From Hysterangium stoloniferum (Eukaryota; Basidiomycota; Agaricomycetes; Hysterangiales; Hysterangiaceae), in the NCBI GenBank assembly GCA_015178975.1, contig WHVD01000024.1, positions 186,001-250,000 on the forward strand: a stretch of DNA of 64,000 nt, in the 5' to 3' direction. This document shows, one piece after another, positions 35,171 through 46,746 of the stretch. A program made the translations under genes and the position numbers. Position 1 is the first letter of the stretch. Every line of letters starts with the position of its first letter. Under the pieces are notes generated by a model that worked only from the letters and a program-made list of their open reading frames with translations, searched no databases and was not told the DNA's origin.

Positions 35171-35701
35171 ATGTGTTTTAATACGAATTTCGTGTGCAAG
35201 AAAAGTAACGCGTCGTCGAATTGCAATCGGTGCAATCGATTGCATCGGGCTTGTTACTGGATTGTAAATAGGGCAGCCGGAAAACCGCGTTGTAACCGAA
35301 AAAAGAGTCGAAACATGATCGAAGAATCGGAAGACGAAAACGAAAATGGTAGTCCAGAAATTCGAAAGCTTGGGCAAAGGAAAAATAGTCGCCACAAGGT
35401 TATGTCAAGAATGTCGAATTTTTCTAGACGGTCGAGAAGGTCGGAATATCGGTCGGATAAAGACTTAGAAAAAGAAGTAAAATCGATTGGCGAAAGGATG
35501 TCGAAATTAGAAGAGACCATGGAAGATTTAATTGGTGAGGTGAAAGCATTCAGAAAGGATTTTTCGGTTTTGTCGAAGAGACTGGTCGAAAGTGGCGATT
35601 TTAGTGAAGAGACTGACATTAGTGTGAATAGTGGAAGATTTAGGAGGGTGTGGTTTGATAAGATGGAGGAATTGAGAGAGGAAGGAATTGAAGATTTGTA
35701 G
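35171..35701 (+). CDS. Antisense ORF with Zn2Cys6-like motif in the chromovirus
   Basis: A 176-codon open frame runs opposite to gag-pol, between the chromodomain region and the 3' LTR. Its start is rich in cysteines spaced C-x2-C-x6-C-x8-C-x2-C-x6-C. The first Cys codon, at 35165, lies just upstream of the ATG and directly after an acceptor-like TTTTCTAG, so the real start may be in an upstream exon. This spacing fits the fungal Zn(II)2Cys6 binuclear-cluster DNA-binding motif. A basic stretch (CNRKKSRN), an acidic patch (EESEDENENGS) and a heptad-like region (KEVKSIGERMSKLEETMEDL) that could form a coiled coil follow. No retroelement protein I know matches. It could be an accessory regulator or a captured host exon. 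Confidence 0.55.
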   Translation: MCFNTNFVCKKSNASSNCNRCNRLHRACYWIVNRAAGKPRCNRKKSRNMIEESEDENENGSPEIRKLGQRKNSRHKVMSRMSNFSRRSRRSEYRSDKDLEKEVKSIGERMSKLEETMEDLIGEVKAFRKDFSVLSKRLVESGDFSEETDISVNSGRFRRVWFDKMEELREEGIEDL

Positions 35702-38700
35702 TTACTTTTAAATTTTGATATAATTGATCTTTTTGCGTTTTGATATTTTTTTTTCGATTTTGTCAAATAGATGTCGAAATAAGTGTTGAAAGATAGTTGA
35801 ATGAGATTTTTAATGTTGTGGAAGATTTGGATATTTTTGATGAAATTCTTCGATAAGGTCGAAAGCATGTTCGAGATCTTGAGAGCCTAACCACGAAGTT
35901 TCTTCATCTGTTCCTTCATAACCTAACCAAGCAACTAAATATCGTAACGAATCTTTGTATCTTTTATCGAATTTTGAATTTAAAATTTCTCAAATTTCAT
36001 ATTCGGGTTCTTCTTCAACATAAATGGGTGGAGGAGGAGGTTGTTTTCGATTTGGGAAAGTATTGGGATAAAATGGTTCTAACATTGAGACGTGAAAGAT
36101 GGGATGAATTCCTTTGAGATGATTGGGGAGTTTTAATGTATATGAATGAGATCCTGGTTGAGCAATGATTTCGAATGGGCCTAATAATTTTTCCAATAGT
36201 TTTTTCGATGGTCGGGTCGTTCGAATGAAGTCGGATCGTACGAAGACTTGAGAATGGATCGGAAAGTCAAAAGACTCTTTTCGATGTATGTCGAAATATT
36301 TTTGATAACGTATTTGCGCTTTCTGGATATTTGATTTGAGATGTTTATGTAGAGCTTCAAGATCTGTCATATAACCGCGAGCTAGAGTGGAAGCTAGATC
36401 TTTTTCAGGGTGAATTTCTAACAATGGATGATAACCTTTATTAGCAAAAAATGGTGTTTCACCAGTTGTTTCGGAAGGTGCATTGTTGTAAGCGAATTCG
36501 GCTAAAGGAAGTAATTCGGCCTGATAATTGGAATATATTCGTAAATATTGTTCGAGGGTTTGATTGACTCATTCGGTTTGTCCATCACCTTCAGGATGAT
36601 AACCAGAAGTGAAATGTAATTTCATGTCGAGTGCTGTTCCGAGAGATCGAAAGAAATGCGACACGAATTCGGATCCTCGATCAGAAGTTACATGACTGGG
36701 GACTCCATGTTTTGAAAAGACATGTAATACGAAACGTCGAGCGAGTTCGGGAGCGTTGATCATAGTATAAGTTGGAATGAATATTGCTTGTTTCGAAAGT
36801 CGATCGACGATTACGAGTATTGAGTCGTAACCATTCGAGGTCAGTAATTGTTCGATAAAGTCCATCAAAATTGAATGCCATGGTCGAAGAGGGATTGGAA
36901 GTTGCTTAAGTAATCCAACGGGTCGATGTCATGGAGTTTTCAATTTTGTACATGTTATGCATGATCAAATAAAACTTTGAATATCTTGTCGGAGTCGTGG
37001 CCAAAAGAAATTTCGATATATTGTTTGATACGTTTTCGTTTGACCAAAATGGCCTGCAGTAATATGATCGTGTTGTGATTGAAGAACTCGAAGTTGGAGA
37101 GTTTGATAATCGGGAACGTAAATTCTGTTTCGGAAACATAAAAAGTCTTGTTCGTTCTTTTGCCAATCTTCTTCGGTACCGTCGGAAATCTGTCAAATCT
37201 TGTCGAGAGTAAATTGATCTTCTTTTTGAGCTTTGAATATATCTTTCAATAGTTGATCCGTATCCATAATAAGAGTAGCTTTTCTCGCTATTGGAAGATA
37301 ATATGTTGCACGTAAGGAAGCTTGAATTTGCTCATTTGTAAATACCAGTCGAAGATTAGTTGGATTCTTTTTCAAGTGGTCGGGTTCATTCGGATAAACA
37401 TCATTTCTTCTGGAAAGAACATCTGTTTTCAAATTTAGTTTTCCTGGTCGAAATCGAATAATCAAATTAAAGGTCGATAAATATTCTGCCCATCGAGCTT
37501 GTCGTCGAGACAAAATTCGAGTTGTCGCAAAATATTCGAGATTCTTGTGATCCGTTAAAACTTCAACTGGTTCTTTTGTTCCTTCGAAATAATGTCGCCA
37601 AATTTTGAAAGATTCGAATATTGCCAATAATTCTTTATCGTAAGTGTCGTAGTTAATTTCGGAGGTCGAAAGAGTTCTTGAATGATAAGCAACTGGATGA
37701 ATCTCGTTATCGGAAGTCTGCATAGAAAATATTGAAGCTATAGCATGATCAGAAGCATCAGTTTCGAGTATAGGTTTATAGTCTGGATTCCAATGAATTA
37801 AAATCGGAGCTGTAGTAAATTCTTTTTTTAAATAGTTAAATGCATGTCGACATTTTTCGTCGAAATGCCATTGAACCTTTTTTCGAGTAAGTCGAGTCAA
37901 TGGTAAAAATGATTTCAGAATAACTTGGAATAAATCTTCGATAGAAATTCGCGAATCCTAAAAATGATTGAATGTCGCGGACTTTTTGTGGTTCAGGCCA
38001 GTCTTGAATAACTTTGATTTTTTCTTCGTCCATATATATGCCTTGAGGAGAAATAACATATCCTAGAAACTCGACACTGGTTTTGTGAAATTCGCATTTT
38101 TCAGGTTTTGCAAATAATCGATTTTGTCGAAGCTGTCGAAGGACTTCTTGAACTTGTCATAAATGTTCTTCGAGATTGTCGGAAAATATTAGTATGTCGT
38201 TGAGATAGATGATTACCCAAATATCAAGTAAATCTGAAAATATTTCATTCATTAATTGTTGAAAGGTTGCCGGAGCGTTGCACAGTCCAAAAGGCATAAC
38301 CAAATATTCGAAAGATCCATATCGAGTCCGAAAGGCTGTTTTCCACTCATCTCCTGGAGCAATCCTAACTAAATTATAAGTGCCTCGGAGATCGATTTTC
38401 ATAAAATATTTCACCGTTTGAAGTCAATCCAAAAGATCAGGAATTAAAGGAAGTGGATATTGATTTTTCCATGTAATTTTATTTAGTCCTCGATAGTCGA
38501 CGCAAAGTCGTAGACTTCCGTCTTTCTTCTTAACGAACAAAATCGGTGCGCCGGCGGGAGATTGCAACGATCGAATAAACTTCTTCAAAAGATTCTCTTG
38601 GAGATATTCTCGTAGCACTTGAAGTTCTGTCTCGGATAACGAATAGATCGGACCCATAGGTGGAATAGTTCCTTCTTCTAATGGGATAGCGTGATCATAA

Positions 38701-40785
38701 CTTCGGTGTTGAGGTAAAGCTTCAGCTTTTTTTTTGTCGAAAACATCCGAGAAGTCGGAATATTTGGTCGGAACGTTCAGTATGTCGAATGAAGTCGAAG
38801 TCGTAGTTTTTGCACCAGAGGCCTTACAAGTCTTGAAAGATTCATCGCGAATGAAGACTACAAAGGTTTGAGAGTCTTTTGCTTTTGCAGCTCGTAAGAA
38901 AGTCTTCTGATTGACTATGTTGATATTCAGATTAACAGTCTTGGATTTCGATTCTTCACAGATTTTCTCAGATGTCGATGAATGACTCGCCGAGGTCGAA
39001 GCATGCTTCTCTTCCGATAACATTTCGATTGATGGTTGAATCAGATTCGGATTTGTCGAAGGTGTCGAAGTAGGTTCGAACGATATACGGCCAGATCACC
39101 AGTCAATCGCAGGATTGTATTGCTTCAGCCAGTTGAGTCCTAATACCACTTGACAAGACGAGTCGAGATTGGTTAAAAAGAATTGTAATTCTTGAATTTG
39201 CCCGGATGGAAAGTAAACTTGTAATGTAGTTGTATACGTGATTTGTCCCAATGTTGGAATCGATCCGTCGATTAATTTTAATGATAACGGATTTTTCAAT
39301 TGATCGAAAGATAGATTATTTTGTTGTGCAAACGTTTTGTCCATAAAAAGATGACTAGATCCTGAATCAATTAATGCTTTCATTTTCGGAATTTTTTTCG
39401 ATTTAAGTTCAATAATTAAAGAATCAGAAATTGTTACCGCTCGTAATATTACACAGGAATCTTTTTCGGCGTGATCGAGTCTTCTTCGATACTCTTCACA
39501 CGCCTGAAGAGTATCCCTTTTCAATTTTCCGATTTAACATTCGATGCTTGATTTGACTGGTCAGATTGAGTTGTCGAATCTTGGACTTCAATGATTCGTC
39601 CTTTTGCAATTTGACGAGTTTTTCTTTTTGGACAATCTCTCGCCGAATGACCTTTCTCCCCACATAATATACATAACCCTTCCTTAAATCTTCTGTCTCG
39701 TTCAGCAGGAAGTAATCGTCCATCAGGTCCTAAAATTGTCGAAGATGGTTTCGCTTGAGTCGAAGGCCTAAATGTTCTTGAAGTCGAAGTTGTCGGTTTA
39801 GAAGTTGAAGGTGTTCGTGATGTCGAAGGATACGTCGTAGGTGTCGTCAATTGTCTTCTTTCAAATCTTCGCGGAGTCGAACTTGATTCTGTTTCGTGTT
39901 GTCGTTCATTCTCTTGCATCCAATAGTAAGAGTCGAGTCGAAGGGCTGCCGTTCGCAGTTCAGCAAAAATTTCGGGCTGAACTTGAAACTTCACTATTTC
40001 ATCCTTAATTCAATTCGGAAGTCCCTTATAGAATTGTCGTTGTAAAGCGAATTCATCATATCGAGTTTGAGCAGCGAGACTCGTAAATTGAATCAAATAC
40101 TTCACAACATGATGATGAGCTTTCATTCGAAGATTATCGAGTTTTTCTTCGGCTTCTCCTTCTGCATCGATTTCTCCAAACTGAGCATATAATTCATCTA
40201 GAAAATTGAGATAATCCACAAGGAAAAATGGCGGAGGAATTGGGGGATTTAATAGAAAAGGTTGCCACCACTCTTGAGCCATTTTCCGGAAATACAAAGT
40301 TACCATTGTAATTTTTGATTGATTGGATTCGAACAATTTTGGTCGAGATTGAAAGACCATTTCGCATTGCGTGATAAAATTCTTCAACATCGAAGGTTCT
40401 TCTCCAGTAAACTCTTCGGGCTTATTCACTGTGATTTTGTGCTCCTTCGAAGTTATCTGGTCCTTCAATACTTTTCCGAGTGCATCTCCGAAATGTCGAA
40501 ACATTGTTTCATCCTCAGACGTAACAGGTTCAGGTTGTGGAGATTCGGGCAAAGGAGTTAAAGGGGATTCAGATTCTTGAATTGGCAAGATCGGTTCTTC
40601 TCAAACTTCTTTGGGTTCTCAAATTGAAGACATTGCAGTTCTTCTAGTTTTGGTTAAAGGAGAAACTGGAATTCACGATGGCCGAATAACTCTCGGTGAA
40701 GGAGTGGGAGCCACGGAGTGAGATGCTGTGGAACTTGATGCTTTGGTAATCTCGGATCGCGTCCTGGGCTTCATCAACAGTTGAT

Positions 40786-41031
40786 AGTCGAAATATACTG
40801 TCACGAATCGATTATTCTTCGATAAAGTCGAATAATATTCTATTAATCGAACTCGAAAGCCTCGTTCGACAAAGTATATATTCGCCCTGTCGATGAAGTA
40901 AGAGGCTATTACCAGTCGCGAGAATTCACGGAAGTATTTGTCGAAGAAGTTACGACAAAGTAGATTACTAATATCACTAATATACAGATATTTCGACTGA
41001 CTTCCCTCGCTTCTTTCGTAGCCCTTTTATG
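40786..41031 (-). promoter_or_regulatory. Chromovirus TATA, inferred start and self-primer PBS
   Basis: Reading on the minus strand, CATAAAAGGG (about 41022-41031) is followed ~32 nt later by AGTCGAAATAT (40998 down to 40988). Its exact reverse complement, ATATTTCGACT, sits two bases beyond the LTR end (40796 down to 40786). This is the same geometry as in Gypsy family A with an unrelated 11-nt sequence. Confidence 0.65.
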
Positions 41032-41227
41032 CTTTTTGTCGTATCGTTATGACTATGTTATGAACTAATTATGAAATCATATATGACGTCGAAATGAGAC
41101 ATGTCAAAAGAGATTCAATGGTGTCGATTAATGTTCGGTTTGTCGAGTTGAATTCGATAGGTCGAAGAGTTGTCGAAAGTTACCTTTGAATGTTTGTGAC
41201 AATATGTGACATGCGACGGTTGTGACA
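40799..41227 (-). repeat. Chromovirus 5' LTR
   Basis: 429 bp, partner of 34356-34784. It retains more CpG sites. Confidence 0.9.
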
Positions 41228-41232
41228 GATTG

Positions 41233-41460
41233 CTACTGTGAAGCATGCCTCACTACACCTTGGCCATGTGGCCAGTCCTCCATCAACTGACATGGACACC
41301 ACCCTCTCTGTCATTGGCTCAAAACATGAAGAAGAAGAAATGATTCTAGTGCTCACCAACAGCCTTGATGACACATATGATGATTTTGTTGTCAACTTGC
41401 ATTCCATTCTGTCCAAACAACTCATCCTCAAATACTTCATCTATCATTGATAAAGATGTT
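41233..41460 (+). mobile_element. Copia-type gag remnant, right part
   Basis: Readable Copia gag-like sequence (EEEMILVLTNSLDDTYDDF) continues the relic on the left of the chromovirus. Fossil, broken. An LTR core-motif fragment follows at about 41535-41575. Confidence 0.5.
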
Positions 41461-41616
41461 GGAACTCAGGCCTTTTCTGCTACCCATGGCTGTACAGTTA
41501 AATTCCCACCAAATATCTTGTGTTTCCATTGTGGTCATGTGAGGGTACAACACATAAGTTGAAGCCAAGCTCCACTTATTTTGTAGAACTGGACCTCCCA
41601 GTTAAGTAAGATTTTA

Positions 41617-43936
41617 CAGTGGCTCAAAAAACTGTCCCAATGTTTTCTCATTTTTGAAAGATTAGTTTGGTATGGACCACCGATATAAGCAGAAAATCTA
41701 ATTAAATTCTCAAAGGTACTATAGGATCATGGCTTAAAGGTAAGCCTTGGTTCAGGTTATTTGAATCAAAACCCATTAAATAATAAATAAAACAATACAG
41801 CTACTCATTGGGACAGTTTTTTGACCCTTTATTTTTTGACCTGTGTTCCTACTGTTATACACCAGTACAAGGCAGAGGGAAGCTGTGGGGACAATAAAAC
41901 ATGTCACATGACTTTATTTGTATTTGTTTGAACAGGTTTAAAGTGGTTCAACTACATCCTGACTTCTTACCACCATCATGAGATCTACTTCTGCTGCTCA
42001 ATGCTCTTCTATTGTCTCTCTCCTCAATGAAGCTATTCCTATCACCAAATCCAGGAAAGAACTGGTCTAGGCAAGAGTACTGTGAATAGGATTAGTAGGG
42101 AAGTGGATGGGAACAAGGAGAACAATTGTGGGGGGGCGGGGTCATCCTTCCAAGCTTTCTGGTTGTGACAAACAGTCAATAGTCCATCAAATTAGCTCTG
42201 GACAGCTTGATAATACAGTTCAGGCTACCCAATTCATTGATTCTATCATCTCTAACCCTGTCACTCCCAAAACAGTCAGAAATATACTGAAGGAGAATGG
42301 TTTTTACTCTGCAACAAAGCAAAAGTGACCATTGCTCAAAGCCATTCATTGTCAGAAGTGGCTCAAATTTGCCCAACATTATGAAAATTGGACTGTGGAG
42401 GACTGGAAGAGGGTGTTATGGTCAGATGAGACAAAGATTAACAGGATTGGGTCAGATGGAATGTCATATGTATGGAAACAAAGAGGAGAACCAGTGTCTG
42501 ACAGGACTACAACACCAACGGTCAAACATGGAGGAGGAAATAACCTCATGGTATGGGGTTGTATGGGTTGGAATAGGGTGGGAAAGCTCATAGAAGTGCA
42601 GGGGAGCATGGATGCTTGTTACGACCGTGTCGCAACCCTATCGGCCCCGAGGTTATCGCCACTTGTCAACGTTTCAAGTCGTCCCCTCGGAAACCATCGG
42701 CCCCGAAGCTGACGAATGTTTCGCGAAGATCAAACTCCATTTACGCCCACGTCAAATAACTCGTATTGTCTGGTCAAACTTTGATACGTCCCCTTTATTA
42801 TGTTGATCCGTTCAATCTTATGTTTCGCATATGTCTATCTATATTTGTAGTCCTCGAACCATTTCCTTTTATCGTAATTCCGCTCTCGGTTATCATCGGC
42901 CTCCGAACTAATCATAAACTTCCCGTTCCTAGTCAAGCTTATTGTTAATACCGTGTTCCGCCCTTCTCCCCATTAGTATTTTCCAGACGCCTGTTACTTG
43001 TATATGAACCCGCTGTAATTGTAGTTACTAGACAATCAGAATATCGACTCAGAATACCCTCATACACCTGTATCAGTCTCATACTAAGACTTCCCCCATC
43101 CGCCTTCGCGTGCGCTCGCCCACTCCCGGCCCCGACCCCTTGGCCCGACGCTCGACTTGTCCTTCGATTCCGATCGGTATCACGCCGAAAGGTACTCACT
43201 AGGACTAGTCTTCGCCCGCCCGAAATTTAAGGACATCCTGCGGATATTTGCGAGGGCGCAGCCCATAAGCTGAAGCCAAGTCCTTCCGATCGGTCCCTGT
43301 CGGCCACCGACATTAGTCAGTTTCCAGTTCTTAACAATGCTGAACAATACTGTCAAATTTTGGAGCTGGGAGTAGTGGAAAGTTTTGAAAGTTGGAAATG
43401 GAGGAGGCCAACCATTACTTTCAGCAGGACAATGATCCTAAACATACATCTCAGCAGGCAACAAAATGGTTTGAGGACAAGGAAATTTAAGTACTACCCT
43501 GACCTCCCCAATCCCCAACCCTATAGAACATCTTTGGAAACACCTCAAATGCCAACTCCAAAAATATAACACATCATCCAAGGGAATACATGAATTGTGG
43601 AAGAGAGTGGTGGAGGAGTGGAATGCAATCCAACCAGAAGTCTGCCAATATCTAATAGAAAGTATGCCTAGAAGGATCAGGGCAGTTATAAAGCAAAAAG
43701 GGGGGCATACAAAGTACTAGAAAGTAAAATAATCATAGGTCAAAAACTGTCCCAATGAGTAGCTGTTTATTATTCAATGGGTTTTGATTCAAATCACATG
43801 AACCAAGGCTTACCTTCAAGCCATGATCCTATAGTACCTTTGATAATTTACTTAGATTTTCTGCTTATGTCAGTAATCCATGCCAACCCAACCTTTCAAA
43901 AATGAGAAAACATTGGGACAGTTTTTTGAGCCACTG
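41617..43936 (+). mobile_element. Tc1/mariner element with long TIRs (copy B)
   Basis: CAGTGGCTCAAAAAACTGTC at 41617 pairs with the inverted end at 43936. TIRs are about 210 bp (41617-41830 / 43730-43936), flanked by TA. Inside is a Tc1-like transposase (plus strand, about 41978-43720): a GRPSKLS-like helix-turn-helix region with a frame change near 42120, SNPVTPKTVRNILKENG, an in-frame stop at about 42326, WSDETKINRIGSDG (first catalytic Asp), then after the LTR insert DNDPKHTSQQA (second Asp) and NPIEHLWKHLK (Glu). Stops and frame changes mark it as dead. A solo LTR occupies 42617-43336. Confidence 0.85.
42617..43336 (+). mobile_element. Solo LTR, Gypsy family A
   Basis: TGTTACGACC ... GTTCTTAACA, 720 bp, flanked by ATGCT on both sides (42612-42616, 43337-43341). 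It retains many CpGs, so it looks like one of the youngest family A copies here. Confidence 0.9.
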
Positions 43937-43938
43937 TA

Positions 43939-44292
43939 CCTTTCAGCCCTCCAGCATCATTCCCCTTTGTCTTTAGACCTTAGATATTAACACCTACCAA
44001 GCATGTTATCAATGACAAAAACCTTGAGTCATGATGGTGGAGGATGGAGGGCCTAGTTCAGAGGTCAAGGAATACATATGGATTGAGAATACCCCAGCTA
44101 CTCCTACTCATATGTATGCTAATGTGACTATGACAGAGGAGCCATGACTAAACTGTTCTCTGAGAAGCCAAAATCCACAGAGATAAACAACATGGGAAAT
44201 TCTTCTTTGAGAGAAGCAACAAAAGGAGTGCTGTCAAGCCTTCCAATGGATGTTGGATCTCTGGGAGTGTTGAACATTTTAATGTGGATTGT
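43939..44292. other. No gene recognised
   Basis: Sequence between two transposons, with only short open frames (for example 44144-44338 plus). Nothing identified. Confidence 0.4.
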
Positions 44293-45089
44293 GGAGGATG
44301 GTCACAATTTCTTCAATATACAAAATTTTACTGAATAATCCTCATGTCTTAAGTGAGGCTATTCCTTCTGGCTATGACTACATATTTTATGAGTTTATGC
44401 CACATTGCCCTCAAAGTTTTATCTTTAAGACATGTATGCCATTTTAAAATATACACAAATGTCATGGTTAAACAAGATTATTTGGGTTATGATCTGATCT
44501 GTGGGATAGGATGTGTTCTCTGGGATTTATGTGACTTTTAAAATATCTACAAATATCATGGTAATACAATATTATTTGGGTTATGACTCAATATCTGGGA
44601 TAGGATGTATTTATATTCTCTGGCATATACAGTGACTTACAAAATGTATCCAATGTTTTGCAGTTTCAACTTGTATAGCTTATACCCCAGTAGATAAAAC
44701 CATACAAATCACCAAAATATTTGCCAACATGCTCTATCATGTATAGTCCAAGGCACCATAAGTTTATTATGTAATATCCATATATGGTAACAATATGAAT
44801 ATTTTAATAGAGAGGGGTCATTGGATATCTTTTGTAACTGACAAGATTAGGCAGGAAATTACTTGTATTTAGTAGCCACCCTTTGCCTTTAATACATCTG
44901 CAACCCTCCTAGGCATACTTTCAATCAAATCCTGGCACACCTTTGCATCAATCTTGTACCATTCCTCCACTACCCTCTCCCAAAGCTCTTCCATCTCCTG
45001 GGATGCATTCTCATACCCTGCCAACCTCCTCTTCAGGTGATTCCATAAGTGTTCAATGGGATTCAGGTCAAGAGACTGTGCTGGCCATG

Positions 45090-45835
45090 TGTTAAGAACT
45101 GAAAACTGACTAAAGTCAGTTGGCTGACAGGGACCGATCAGAAGGACTTGGCTTCAGCTTATGTGCTGTGCCCTCGCAGTTTTCCGTCGGGTGTCCTTAA
45201 ATTTCGGGTGGGTGAAGACTAGTCCCAATGAATACCTCTTGGTGAAAACTACCGATCAGAATCGAGGGATAAGTTGAGTGTCGGGCCAAGGGGCCAGGGA
45301 CTGAAAGGGGGCGACTCGCACACGTGAAGGCAGATAGTGGAATTCTTAGTATGAGATTACTATAGACGTAAGAGGGTGTTCTGAGTCGATATTCTGATTG
45401 CCTAGTAACTACAACTACAGCGGGTTCATATACAAGTATCAGGCATCTAGAAAATACTAACTAGGAGAAGAGCGGAACACGGCGTTGACAAATAAACTTG
45501 ACTAGGAATGGGAGGTTACTATTAGTTCGGAGGCCGTGGAATAACTGAGAGCGGAATTACGAAGAAAGGAAATAGTTCGAGGGTTACAGATATATTTAGA
45601 CATAGGTGAAACATAGGATAGAGCAGATCATCATAATAAAAGGGACATATCAGAGTTTAACCAGATAGTTCGAGTATATTTTGACGTGGGCGTAAACGGA
45701 GTTTGATCACCATGAAAGCATACGTCAGCGTCGGGAGGCCGATGGTTTCTGATGTGGTGACTTGAACAGTAACTTGAATCGTCAATAGGTGGCGATAACC
45801 TCAGGGACCGATAGGGTTGTGACATGGTCATAACA
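45090..45835 (-). mobile_element. Solo LTR, Gypsy family A, in Tc1 copy C
   Basis: TGTTAAGAAC ... TCATAACA, 746 bp, with CCATG target duplication (45085-45089, 45836-45840). It splits the transposase just before the third catalytic region. Confidence 0.9.
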
Positions 45836-46746
45836 CCATGAGAGACCCCTGAAACCATTTTCTTGGAACCAATTCTGGGCCTTCTTGCAGGTAGCTTGTG
45901 GTCATTATCCTGCTGGAGATGACATCATCTGCAGATTTACCATAATCCCTGAGGCTGGCTTACAGGCCATACTCTAGAATCTGTATGTAGAGATCCCCAT
46001 CCATCCTTCCATCAATCTTGCATACATAACCAACCCCTCCCTACAGCATGCACCCCCATATCATCAAAGATCCACCACCAAACTTCAGGGTTCTCTCAAC
46101 CAGCCTGTCACTCAAGCCCCTCCCTTGCCTTTTTCCACACCCACTTCCTACCATCTGACCCCAGCCTATTGATTTGTCTCATCAGACCACACCACTGTCT
46201 TCCAGTCCTCCACAGTCCAATTCTGATGTATCAAAGCAAAGTCCATCCTCTCCTTCCTATGCTTCTTAGAAAGAAGAGGCCTTTTCTTCTTTACCACAGG
46301 CTTCATCCCAGCTGCCTTGAGTCCATGATGTTTAGAGTGAAGTCTAGAGATAGTAGCAAAGTTATATCCAGTAGAAACTGAAATATGTTTGGCAGAATGG
46401 CCTGCATCAAATAGAGAAAGGATCTCATGCTGGACAGCAGGGGACAGAGGATGCATAGTTGAAATTAGAAGAATCTTAGCTGTGAGAGCCCTTCTTCTTA
46501 TACTTTAGCACAGCATGATCACATGACATGTTGAAAAATATAAACAAGTGCAAACAATCAACATTGTCATATGATTTTCATGCAAAAGCCTGTCAGTTAC
46601 AAAAGGTATCCAATGACCCCTCTCTATTAAATATTCATATTGTTACCATATATGGATATTACATAATGACCTTTTGGTTCCTTGGACTATACATGATAGA
46701 GCATGTTGGAAAATATTTTGGTTATTTGTATGATTTTATCTACTGG

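Larger units (their letters stand above)
34356..41227 (-). mobile_element. Chromovirus (Ty3/Gypsy) with both LTRs, decayed
   Basis: It is flanked by GATTG on both sides (34351-34355, 41228-41232). The two 429-bp LTRs are 34356-34784 and 40799-41227. On the minus strand, in order: gag (about 40590 to 39520) with a CILCGEKGHSARDC zinc knuckle, protease with a DSGSS motif (about 39360), reverse transcriptase (about 38700-37900), RNase H (about 37800-37300), integrase with zinc-binding and core regions (about 37200-36400), and a chromodomain-like end (about 35995-35830). A purine tract lies beside the 3' LTR (34785-34797). An antisense ORF occupies 35171-35701. Codon use is rich in TCGA words, unlike the surroundings. 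The body is complete in extent but has roughly ten breaks. The LTRs differ at about 19 of 429 sites, so the insertion is moderately young. Confidence 0.85.
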
